30,934 bases of DNA from Pigoraptor vietnamica (Eukaryota > Opisthokonta > Filasterea). The notes under the pieces were generated by a model. The model worked only from the letters and a program-made list of their open reading frames with translations. It did not search any database and was not told where the DNA came from. A program made the position numbers and the translations under genes. Each line of letters starts with the position of its first letter. The first letter of the stretch is position 1. Positions 1-11,808 of the stretch are shown here, one piece after another. The stretch lies in contig CALSCQ010000382.1 in NCBI GenBank assembly GCA_943704525.1, positions 1-30,934 on the forward strand, written 5' to 3'.

Positions 1-26
1 CCCCCCCCCGGCCGATATCTGCGCAG

Positions 27-235
27 CGCTTGGCAGCGACTATGACGGCTCTGTGCGAGTGCCGTTCGACACGTCGCAGCTCGTCCGCCTCACCGACGCG
101 CTGCTTAAGGCCGGCCTCAGCCGCGAGGACACGGAGCGCGTCATGGGCCGCAACGTCATCGATCTCTTCCTCGAGCACCTGCCGTCCAAGACCGAGGGGA
201 CGTCGTCGTCCAAGGCCGAGGCGGCGTCCCGCTAG
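27..235 (+). CDS. Peptidase M19 (membrane-type dipeptidase), C-terminal exon, partial
   Basis: This is the last exon of a gene that enters from the left edge. The reading ...ALGSDYDGSVRVPFDTSQL... carries the GSD(F/Y)DG motif of zinc dipeptidases of family M19. It is followed by the usual C-terminal pattern: a helix (LTDALLKAGLSREDTERVMG), then GxN and a hydrophobic turn (GRNVIDLFLEHLP). A Ser/Lys/Glu-rich tail follows and the stop is TAG at 233-235. Family members hydrolyse dipeptides. The spacing resembles bacterial-type M19 enzymes, and no membrane anchor is visible in this piece. The frame is open to base 2, but positions 1-26 (C run, then ...CTGCGCAG) look like the 3' end of an intron. 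The exon is therefore placed from 27, completing a codon NCG. The metal ligands lie upstream of the window. Confidence 0.8.
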
Positions 236-524
236 GGGGCGTATTTTCAGCGATGCGATGCTGGGGAGTAAAAGGTCGCCAATGCGAGTCTATAGTAGAA
301 TTTATGCGCGTTTATAGGATACTGCGCAGAGCACTCGGGCGGTCCAATTGTTGACCGCACAAAAAGCATACCGCAACGGAGCATCGCGCCACCCCCCTTC
401 GCGGGCGTGCTAGCATCACCTTCCGCACGGCGCAGTGGAAATGCGCCTGTTCCACTTTGCAAGCGAGTGGGGCGGGCTTTGGGAAGAGGGTGCAAAAGAA
501 ATTGGAAGGGGGACGGCAACGCGG

Positions 525-559
<35 letters not shown>

Positions 560-560
560 C
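236..560. other. Convergent 3' spacer between dipeptidase and AlkC-like genes
   Basis: This spacer joins the 3' ends of two convergent genes. It holds a moderately AT-rich stretch (about 280-320) and the CT microsatellite near the AlkC-like stop. No further gene was recognised. Confidence 0.6.
527..556 (+). repeat. (CT)15 microsatellite
   Basis: Perfect CT dinucleotide run, five bases beyond the stop codon of the AlkC-like gene. It is GA on that gene's sense strand and would lie in its 3' UTR. Confidence 0.97.
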
Positions 561-1583
561 TCAGCGCTTGGAGACCGTCCTCAGGGCGCGCCTGCAGATG
601 TGCTCGGTCGCCGCGCTCCCCTTGCACTCGCGGCGCCACCGCGCGCACACCTCGCGCACCCAGGGCGCATCGTCCTTGGACGCGTCGTTGAGCCAGTTGC
701 CCACCGACTTTTGCACGTACACGCTCGGGTCCGACCGCAGAGGCTCGAGCAGCGGGAGGCCCAGCCGGGGCGCGCGGCGCAGCTCGGGAATGTGCGACAC
801 CCACACGCCGCGCGGCCGCGTTGCCTCGCTGGCGAACCGGCGGACGTTCTCGCTGGGGCTGCGCGTCCAGCCGACGAGGTGCGCGATGGCCGCGAGCGGG
901 TCTGACGCGACGGCGCCGCGGGCCGCCATCATGGCAAACTCGCGCACGCCGCTGTTGGCGTCGTCCGCGAAGGGAAGGAGCGCGTCGAGCCGCGCTTGGG
1001 TCGGCGCGCGGCCGCGGCCGGGATCGGCAGCTGCCACCGCCACCGCCATGTGCGCGGCCCACCCGCGCACAATGTCGCTAGCGTGGGACGACAGTGCCGC
1101 GTGCGAGATGCCCCGCGCGCGCAGCAGTTCGGCCGCGCGCTCCATCCGGCCCTTGATGCCCAGCGCGCGCAGAGCCTCGGTTTCGCCCGCGGAAATGGAG
1201 TCGCAGCCGTGGGCGGTGGCCACAACGGAAAAGAGGGCGGCAAAATCGACGACGAGCAGCTCGGAGAGGGTCGCGCACTCGATGGTACCCGCGTTGAGGG
1301 CGCGCAGGACGTCGGGCGTCACGTCGCCGCGCCGGGCCGCCCCCTTTCGCCGGTGCGGGGCCGGTGGACCGGCACTGGCGGGACTGCCTGCGTCTATTAC
1401 GGCGGCGGCCACGTCCGGTCTTTCCGCCGTCGTTGCGCGCTTCTTTTTGTTCGGTGGGGGCGCATCTCCGCTCGTCCTGCGCTTGCGCTGCTGCTCTGGC
1501 GCGGCGGGTTCACAACCGCCTTCGGATGTGCCGGCCACCAGCACCGGCAGCGGGCGGGAGAGGCGCGCACTCCGCCGCAGCAT
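561..1583 (-). CDS. AlkC/AlkD-like DNA alkylation repair glycosylase (HEAT-like repeats)
   Basis: A 340-residue single-exon gene. Residues 1-90 are low-complexity and basic with a nuclear-localisation-like cluster (PPPNKKKR). From about residue 88 the protein is alpha-helical. Two blocks are typical of the DNA_alkylation (AlkC/AlkD) family: VRRFASEATRPRGVW at about 247-261, and YVQKSVGNWLNDASKDD at about 289-305. The family removes N3- or N7-alkylated purines using tandem HEAT-like repeats, and the 'N-W/H-LND-SK' repeat near the C terminus is diagnostic. Start: the frame is open a little further upstream, but 1581-1583 is the first ATG. Stop is TGA at 561-563. It has no intron, unlike the housekeeping genes in the window, which fits acquisition from bacteria or retroposition. 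Function is inferred from family motifs only. Confidence 0.85.
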   Translation of the reverse strand: MLRRSARLSRPLPVLVAGTSEGGCEPAAPEQQRKRRTSGDAPPPNKKKRATTAERPDVAAAVIDAGSPASAGPPAPHRRKGAARRGDVTPDVLRALNAGTIECATLSELLVVDFAALFSVVATAHGCDSISAGETEALRALGIKGRMERAAELLRARGISHAALSSHASDIVRGWAAHMAVAVAAADPGRGRAPTQARLDALLPFADDANSGVREFAMMAARGAVASDPLAAIAHLVGWTRSPSENVRRFASEATRPRGVWVSHIPELRRAPRLGLPLLEPLRSDPSVYVQKSVGNWLNDASKDDAPWVREVCARWRRECKGSAATEHICRRALRTVSKR

Positions 1584-1769
1584 TGTCTCCAGGAGTTCCA
1601 AAGCGGCGACTCCTTTTTTTTGTTCTTCGCCCTACGTGAAGGGACAGCATTCACGTTGAGTCGCGAAAAATTGGACTGCGGAGCGAAAGGGTAACAATCA
1701 AATGACGCCATGATGACGGCATTTTTGCTTTATAAGGAAAAATTCGGGTAACCTCTGGTGTTTTTCGAG
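1584..1769. other. Spacer between AlkC-like gene and tRNA-Leu
   Basis: Short 5' flank shared by the AlkC-like gene (reading left) and the tRNA (reading right). The part near 1720-1750 is AT-rich (TTTATAAGG at about 1729). No gene was seen. Confidence 0.4.
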
Positions 1770-1851
1770 GTGTGTTTGGCGGAGAGGTCTAACGCGTTGG
1801 TTTTAGGCACCAATCCATTCGTGGGCGTGGGTTCGAATCCCACAACACACA
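1770..1851 (+). tRNA. tRNA-Leu (anticodon UAG)
   Basis: An 82-nt class II tRNA without an intron. The acceptor stem pairs perfectly: GTGTGTT (1770-1776) with AACACAC (1844-1850), discriminator A at 1851. The D arm holds an A-box-like TGGCGGAGAGG. The anticodon stem TTGGT/ACCAA encloses loop TTTAGGC, giving anticodon TAG, which reads CUN leucine codons. A long variable arm (about TCCATTCGTGGGC) and T arm GTGGG-TTCGAAT-CCCAC follow. The B box GGTTCGAATCC matches the Pol III consensus. The 3' CCA is not encoded, as expected for a nuclear eukaryotic gene. Confidence 0.96.
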
Positions 1852-1860
1852 GGCTACTGC

Positions 1861-1866
1861 TTTTTT
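1861..1866 (+). terminator. RNA polymerase III terminator (T6)
   Basis: Six consecutive T, nine bases after the tRNA discriminator base. This is the expected Pol III stop signal for the upstream tRNA-Leu. Confidence 0.9.
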
Positions 1867-2073
1867 GTTGCTATAAATAATCGCACGCATGTTTCCAAAT
1901 AAAGAAAATCAGGAAAGTATAATTGTGTGTAAATGTTCGTGAAGCCCGCATCCGTGTGTGCTCCTGGCATTCGCTCTCTGTCATGCCACAGACGTGCTCG
2001 GCCCGCCGGGTCAGAGGCTCAGGCAACTGCAGGCAGGGCTTCTAAGACTTAGACTCGTCAACTGAACTCCGAA

Positions 2074-2090
2074 TCGACTGAGTCAGTCGA
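2074..2090. promoter_or_regulatory. Perfect palindrome TCGACTGAGTCAGTCGA (bZIP/AP-1-like core)
   Basis: An 8-1-8 inverted repeat centred on 2082, containing TGAGTCA, the binding core of AP-1/GCN4-type bZIP factors. A second TGAGTCA lies at 2238-2244. A regulatory role is inference from the motif alone. It lies between the tRNA and the 3' end of the NTPase gene, so there is no obvious target promoter. Confidence 0.25.
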
Positions 2091-2348
2091 CGGTGGCTGA
2101 CGGCGGCCGGCGGCCGTGGCGCCGGCTCGGCTGACGGCAGCCGGCTCCGGCGCGGGGCTGGCCGGGAATAGGTTCACAATACTCAATGTCATACGATGCG
2201 ACTACTGTAACGGCCGCCGGCAATTCCATCGCGACTCTGAGTCAGTGACCCATTCAGCTGCAAATGCACTGACAGAAATAAGACGGAAAGGATTGATCAG
2301 GCATCTCGCATTTCTAAGCGCGCGCGCTAAAAAAGAAGTTCATTTGCT

Positions 2349-2417
2349 ATGACCGGACGTGGCAAGCCGCTCGCCCAGCCCTTCATCTACGACATAGAGG
2401 ACTTCGGCCCGGCTTAA
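2349..2417 (+). other. Short ORF, 22 codons, unrecognised
   Basis: ATG to TAA reading MTGRGKPLAQPF then IYDIEDFGPA. It lies in the spacer just upstream of an AC repeat. The first residues resemble a histone-type N terminus (SGRGK), but nothing after that supports a histone. It could be chance, a terminal exon or a gene remnant. No function is assigned. Confidence 0.15.
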
Positions 2418-2523
2418 ATCACACACACACACACAATTGCCAATTTCCAGTGGCGAGCCAGCCACTGCACGACTGCAGGGGCTTAAATTAGATTCCATGT
2501 TCGAATATACGCGCACAGCGTTC

Positions 2524-4734
2524 TCAGAAATCCTTGTATTTGAGGCAGCCGCGCGAAGCTTCACGCAGGTACTTGACGCGGGCCTTGAGGTCGCCCCAAT
2601 CGGCGTATCCGTTTAACGGCTTGTTCTCGACAATCCTCTGGGCCAACGTCGCGTGAATGCCGGGAAGCCTTGCGAGGCATTCCTCACTGGCCGTGTTCAC
2701 ATTCACTCGCTCGGGACCCTCGATGTACATGTTGCATAGCTCGGACAGGGCGACGCCGAAAAACGAGCGCAGGTGTTCGTCGCAGAGAAGCAGGCACTCC
2801 GGGGACGCGCCGCACGACACACGCCGGTTCGAGCAGAGGACGAGTGCGTAGTGGGCAGCTCTCTCGCCGATGACTCTCTTGACCTTCGCGCACTCCTCCG
2901 TCACATCGTCCGCGTTGAGCTCCGTCGCGTCGTATTTTTTGCACTGGAGCATAACAAGCAGGTGTCGCGGCTTACGGGATCCATCGACATCCTCGTCGCC
3001 CTCGTCGTTCTCGTCCTCGAGGAGAAAGTAGGTGTAACCGTCGGCCGCACCCACACCTCCCGCCCACACCACGTGATCGACGTCTCGGGGGCCGGGCTCG
3101 AGCACTCCGTCTGACGGCGGGAACGCAGTGTGCTTTTCGCGAAAACCCTTCGGACCGACAGCAATGCGCGTCTCCAACAAGGCGTTCGGCGGGGCGCCTC
3201 GAAGCACGTCCCCCAGTTTGAGAGTAATCGGTGGATAAGAGGCGAGGTCGAGAGCGTCGCGACCCGATGCGGTAGGGTAATTGCGCGCGCTGTAGTGCAG
3301 CAGCCCGCAGCGGACGGCGAGAAACCGAGCGCAGATTTCCTCGAATGCCTGCCAGCGCATCGGCTTGTCGCTCCATTCGGGAATCAGGTCGCGAAGTTGA
3401 GCGCGGAGGTTATTCGGCATCGCCCTCAAAAAGCCCGCATCTCCAACAATGACGCTCAAAAAAACGAGGGGTAGCTTCACGACGGCCTCGACAGAATCCC
3501 TCTGGCTTGAACTTCTGGGCGCGTCTACGCAATTCTCGAGCACGAGGCCCCCAACCTCCTCGAGTTCGCCGTACGCCCTTCCGCTCGGCAGCAATTCCGC
3601 GCGGCGCACACGCCTTTCGAGAAGAGCATCCACGAGAACGACGTGCGAGTTCTGGACGACGATTTCGGTGTTCAAATAGCGGGCGGATATGACGCTACGC
3701 ACCGAGGCTAAAACCCTTCCGACCGGAATGGTGGCCGCCCGCGCGTTCGCGGCAATGTGATCCGCACATTGGGTCAAGAAGAATTCGACGACGCGCGGGA
3801 GTCCTCCCAACGCCGACAGGGCGCGACAGAACTCGCGGCTCGTCGCCCAACCCTCGAATTCCGGCATCGAGTTGAGGATCTCGGCAACGTCCTCCGTCGA
3901 CAGCAGGGGGATGTGCGCGAGCCTGTACGGAAAGGCAGATCCGGCGATAATCTCGGCAACGGGCTGCGCCGCGGTGCCCGAAAGGACGGGAAAAAACGGT
4001 TTCTTCTTCGAGAGCATGGCGTTCCCAAGCACACGCACGACCGCTGTGAGAAGGGACCGGCGCTCCTGCGTGGACGGCCTCGTCGAATCAAGTAAATAGT
4101 TGAATTCGTCAACCGCAAGTACGAGTGGCTGGTCGCTGACTTCCTTCATCTGCGCGAGGAGGTCGGGAAGCGAAAGCGCGTCGAGTTCGTCGCCGTATCT
4201 GTGCCGCATCTCCCCGAGGAAGTCGGGAAAGCCCAGCTCCTTCCAATACCAGCCGCCGTGGACAATGCGGAGAACGAGGCCGGCCTCTGGATGTGAGCGA
4301 TCGAAAAGCGTCGGGTTTTCGCCCTGATTGTAGGACAGCGCCACGAACTGCGCGCCCTCCCCCAGCACACGCTCCTCAAGCTCGGCGACGAGGCGCGACT
4401 TCCCCACACCTGGAGCGCCGGCGTACACCTCCACCTTACAGTCATTCGCAACCAAAGTCTTCGTCACCGCACGCGCAACGTACGCGGCGAACTCAGCCAA
4501 AGTCGCCTGAAGCGTCGCCTCGCGGCAGCGAAGCTTCATGCGACGCCCAACCGCAGGAAGCCACGTGAAAGCGCGCCCCGTCAATATGGGCTGTCGCAAA
4601 GTCGCGCTGACGAATTCGCCGAGTGTCGAGTCGCGAGTAGCATCCAGACGAAGCGGCGCTGAAACAGTCGCGCCGGGACTGCCATCCAAACGAAGCGTCG
4701 ACGACAAAGCCTCTGACAAGCCCGCGTCTGACAT
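2524..4734 (-). CDS. Crinkler/RHS-type P-loop NTPase with nuclease-like and C-terminal helix-hairpin-helix domains
   Basis: Intact 736-residue single-exon gene, ATG at 4732-4734, TGA at 2524-2526. Residues 1-50 are Ser/Thr/Leu-rich with repeated (T/P)LR(L/Q) motifs. A P-loop NTPase domain follows: Walker A GAPGVGKSR (106-114), Walker B LVLAVDEFNYLL (204-215), sensor-like FFPVLSGTA (247-255). Residues 460-660 resemble a PD-(D/E)XK nuclease of the Crinkler-RHS class: WQAFEEICARF (461-471), DVDHVVWAGG (551-560), and HLLVMLQCKKY (591-601) with the Q-x-K core, split by an acidic loop (573-586). Residues 676-705 form a ComEA-like helix-hairpin-helix (VNVNTASEECLARLPGIH). Crinkler/RHS proteins are known as oomycete and fungal effectors, trypanosome RHS proteins and related expanded eukaryotic families. 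Here no secretion signal is visible. The nuclease assignment is inference from the QxK motif and domain order. It is divergent from the LRR gene. Confidence 0.8.
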   Translation of the reverse strand: MSDAGLSEALSSTLRLDGSPGATVSAPLRLDATRDSTLGEFVSATLRQPILTGRAFTWLPAVGRRMKLRCREATLQATLAEFAAYVARAVTKTLVANDCKVEVYAGAPGVGKSRLVAELEERVLGEGAQFVALSYNQGENPTLFDRSHPEAGLVLRIVHGGWYWKELGFPDFLGEMRHRYGDELDALSLPDLLAQMKEVSDQPLVLAVDEFNYLLDSTRPSTQERRSLLTAVVRVLGNAMLSKKKPFFPVLSGTAAQPVAEIIAGSAFPYRLAHIPLLSTEDVAEILNSMPEFEGWATSREFCRALSALGGLPRVVEFFLTQCADHIAANARAATIPVGRVLASVRSVISARYLNTEIVVQNSHVVLVDALLERRVRRAELLPSGRAYGELEEVGGLVLENCVDAPRSSSQRDSVEAVVKLPLVFLSVIVGDAGFLRAMPNNLRAQLRDLIPEWSDKPMRWQAFEEICARFLAVRCGLLHYSARNYPTASGRDALDLASYPPITLKLGDVLRGAPPNALLETRIAVGPKGFREKHTAFPPSDGVLEPGPRDVDHVVWAGGVGAADGYTYFLLEDENDEGDEDVDGSRKPRHLLVMLQCKKYDATELNADDVTEECAKVKRVIGERAAHYALVLCSNRRVSCGASPECLLLCDEHLRSFFGVALSELCNMYIEGPERVNVNTASEECLARLPGIHATLAQRIVENKPLNGYADWGDLKARVKYLREASRGCLKYKDF

Positions 4735-4776
4735 TTGCGCTTCTTAGGGGCGCCACGTGCAACCCCCTTTTACCAG

Positions 4777-5124
4777 ATGGGCGAGTTTGCGGAGACGACG
4801 GCGCTCAACATCCACACGTCGCTGCTGCACGGCAACGCGTCAGTCGGGATAACGACGAGCGCAGCGCTCAACGCGCACGAGAAAGAGAGGATTTGTGCGC
4901 GCTCTTTCAGTTTCTCTTGTCACATTTCTTTCGTCTCTAATTGATTTGGGGAAATGCAGTCTCGTAAATATTTTCGCGGGCTTTTGTGAGCCGCGCCAGT
5001 CACGTGTCCGGCCCGGCCAGACGTCGAGTTCGAGGCGTTTGAGGGCATCCACACGGCGGACTTCTCAAAGTTTGATGCGGAGCTGACCAATAGCAGTGTC
5101 TCTCACCTTCGGGGTGTTCCGGTC
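4777..5124 (+). other. Two exon-like segments upstream of the LRR array (possible 5' part of that gene)
   Basis: Segment A (4777-4894) starts MGEFAETTALNIHTSLLHG and ends before donor GTGCGC at 4895. Segment B (5021-5124) follows acceptor GGCCAG and ends before donor GTGCGT at 5125. Joining A to B completes a Tyr codon and reads ...KERIYVEFEAFEGIHT..., a smooth protein-like junction, and both donors match the consensus of the window. Segment A is itself preceded by a pyrimidine-rich AG (CCCCCTTTTACCAG), so its ATG may be internal rather than a start. From B, an AAG acceptor at 5216-5218 would enter the LRR frame in phase. The protein family was not recognised. It could be the 5' end of the LRR gene or a fragment of another gene. 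Confidence 0.4.
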
Positions 5125-5218
5125 GTGCGTTGCTTCTTCATGGGATCGGAACTGAATTTGGAGCCCCTCGCCGAAGCTTCTGTAAATTGTGACGGAGCGC
5201 CTTGATGATGGCGTTAAG

Positions 5219-6732
5219 TTTCCGTTTTTCGGGCGATTACGGGAATTTCGGTTAACTTCCCTTTGTTGGTCGGAGATAGACGTTACGCCGTTCGCTAGCG
5301 CCGAGACACTGGAGCTTCGACGCGTCCGCGACCTTTCGCCGCTCGTGCGCCCCCGCAATGTCAGTCTCACGGATTGCCCGAACCTTGTCGATCTTTCCCC
5401 TCTTGCGGCGGTACGTTCGCTAAAGCTCGTCAACTGTCCGCGCGCCGTGGACTTTTCGCCGCTGGCATCTGTCCGCTCCGTCACAATTCTCGACTCTGCG
5501 CTCGTCACTGTGCCTGATGCCTTCCGCCGCGTGTCGCACCTCGACTTGTCGGGCGCCGCATGGCTCGTCGACCGCGTGTCGCACCTCGACTTGTCGGGCG
5601 CCGCATGGCTCGTCGGCCGCGTGTCGCACCTCGACTTGTCGGGCGCCGCATGGCTCGTCGACCGCGTGTCGCACCTCGACTTGTCGGGCGCCGCATGGCT
5701 CGTCGACCGCGTGTCGCACCTCGACTTGTCGGGCGCCGCATGGCTCGTCGACGTTTCTGCGGCCGTGAACGTGCGCACGCTCATACTGCGGAACTGCCCC
5801 CGTCTCTGCGACGTGTCTGCACTCGGTCGCGTTCGTCACCTCGACCTCGGATTTGACATCACTCCTATGGAGAAGTTGCGGGCCAGGGAGTTTAATGACG
5901 GCCGTGCCTTGCGCAACGTCGATGCGCTGGGGCGGGTTCACACGCTCGTCCTCGAAGATAATGTACTCGCGGGTTTCTCGGGACTTGGCGGCAACCACTT
6001 TCTCGATCTTCGATGTGGACGCTTTTCAGACGTCGACGTGTCTACCCTAGGGCGCGTGCACACGCCGCTTCTCGGCTACAACCGCAAAGTGGATGCCAGC
6101 TACCTGGGCGGCGTGCACTCGCTGTCGTTGGAGAGGGTGCAAGTCGTCCTGAACGTCGACGCCCTCGCGCACGTGCACACGCTGAATCTCAGGTCAACGC
6201 GGGACACCTCTGATGTGCGAGCACTCGCCAACGTGCACACGCTCGACATTTCTTCTTGCCCAAATATCGTGGATTTACGCGTTGACGCTGGATGCCTGTA
6301 AGGCACTCAAGGACCTGTCGGCCTTGGGCCATGTTCACACGCTCTCGGCATACTTTCTTCCAAATGTTGAGGACGTATCTGCTCTTGGCCGCGTCCAGAA
6401 GCTGAACTTCGTGCTGTGCCTCGATTACGAACGTCTCGGCATTGGGCACAGTCTACGACCTGGATCTGAGCTATTGTACGGGCATAGTCGACGTGTCGGC
6501 ATTGCGCGGGGTCCACAGTCTCAACTTGAGCGGATGTGTGAACGTGGTCGACGTGTCGGCGCTCGGATCGGTGTATTCTCTCAATCTCAGCGGTTGTTCT
6601 GGGATAAGCGATGTATCGGCGTTGTCGCGGGTTACGAAACTCAACATTAAGAAATGCCAAAGGACTCTCGATTTGACCGCGCTCGCGGCAGTGCGTTATC
6701 TCATTAGTGATGTATTATCTCCACAGCATTAA
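5219..6732 (+). pseudogene. Leucine-rich-repeat protein gene, array interrupted by two frame breaks
   Basis: The region encodes more than 20 LRR-like units of the form DVSALGRVHTLxLSxCxxIV, about 20-23 residues each. The repeats run from 5219 to the TAA at 6730-6732 but use three frames. Frame one stops at 6299-6301. The match resumes in a second frame at about 6277, after an apparent loss of part of one repeat, and shifts again at about 6436-6440, where one base too many separates LDYE from NVSALGTV. The first frame has no ATG and a stop at 5183-5185, so it needs an upstream exon (see 4777-5124). Such LRR arrays usually mediate protein binding. The repeats remain well conserved across both breaks, so the breaks are recent, or are assembly errors. 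It could be a live gene with unrecognised introns, but no good splice sites surround the breaks. Confidence 0.75.
5528..5752 (+). repeat. Five tandem 45-bp units inside the LRR array
   Basis: Units start at 5528, 5573, 5618, 5663 and 5708. Each encodes RVSHLDLSGAAWLVD. Only one substitution was found in 225 bases (A to G at 5616, giving VG instead of VD). The unit is 15 residues, shorter than the 20-23 residue LRR of the rest of the array: it lacks the VSALG segment. The near identity points to a very recent expansion, preserving frame. Confidence 0.97.
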
Positions 6733-7118
6733 AAGAGAAACATTGCATGGGCTTCAGTTGGCGCGTTGTCTTGCTTACACGATCTTTCGCGCGTAATGGA
6801 GTTGTAAGATTAGTCAGAATTTAAACACGTTGAGGTTAATAAGTGTCTTGGCCACCGGCATCAACCTGGCCAGTCGAGTTTGAACGTGTAATCCCCTGGC
6901 GAAAACTTCACTGCTCGTTCTCCTGTGACCGTCAACAGATGCGACTGCACAGTCAGCCGGCGTCTGTTCTCGTCGGTTCCGACCTAAACAAAGGCAAAAG
7001 AGCTTCTGCCGTACATGCACTCAGACGAGTGTTGTATTGTGGACCGCCGGCATGCACAAACATGCGGAACCTGAACACACGCAGCACGGCAAAACTAACA
7101 CAACGCCTGCCTAACCAA
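6733..7118. other. Spacer/3' flank between LRR gene (+) and U2SURP-like gene (-)
   Basis: This convergent region must hold the polyadenylation signals of both genes and the undetermined last exon of the U2SURP-like gene. It also contains the orphan minus-strand ORF at 6861-6983. Confidence 0.4.
6861..6983 (-). other. Orphan 40-codon open segment after a TTTAG acceptor
   Basis: On the minus strand, directly after CTTTGTTTAG, a reading VGTDENRRRLTVQSHLLTV... runs through SPGDYTFKLDWPG to a TGA at 6861-6863. It has an alternating beta-strand-like pattern and reads like protein. It does not fit the phase of the upstream U2SURP exon unless a weaker donor is used, and its third-position GC (about 60% by eye) is lower than in the clear genes. 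It may be an alternative terminal exon, a remnant or chance. Confidence 0.2.
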
Positions 7119-7313
7119 TTAGGTCACTGTGGGTGTAAAGGGGGCCGGGGCGCCGCGTCAGTGAGACGGCCATGAGAACCAGCATCACGCGTACTAGGCA
7201 AGCCAACAACAGCACACGTACTCGCAAGCACGCAAAACAAATAGCAGCAGAAAACGAGTACAGCTTCAACTGTACGGTTTCGAACACGCGCGCAACGATG
7301 ACAAGCCACTTAC

Positions 7314-11808
<4,495 letters not shown>

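Larger units (their letters stand above)
1867..2523. other. Spacer with GC-rich patch, palindrome and one tiny ORF
   Basis: No recognisable gene. From left to right it contains an AT-rich flank, a G/C-rich patch rich in GGCGGC/GCCGGC words (about 2102-2166), two TGAGTCA sites (2080-2086 inside a palindrome, and 2238-2244), a 22-codon ORF at 2349-2417 and a short AC repeat (about 2420-2435). Its right edge is the stop of the NTPase-nuclease gene. Confidence 0.5.

Noticed and set aside
457-1659. 400-codon plus-strand open frame
   Set aside because: It lies antisense to the AlkC-like gene, is Arg/Ser/Ala-rich with a run of SLSLSL from the CT repeat, and has no recognisable domain. It is a GC-rich shadow frame.
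2349-2417. Histone H2A/H4 N-terminal exon
   Set aside because: Only the first five or six residues resemble a histone tail. The rest (IYDIEDFGPA) does not.
5065-5784. 239-codon minus-strand frame with TSHAAPDKSRCDTR repeats
   Set aside because: It is the reverse reading of the 45-bp LRR repeats. The plus-strand reading matches the LRR consensus on both sides of the repeat and the minus-strand one does not.
5219-6732. LRR gene as a viral import
   Set aside because: The same LRR style is known from algal and giant-virus-associated genomes, but no viral gene or element boundary is visible nearby, so the origin cannot be decided.
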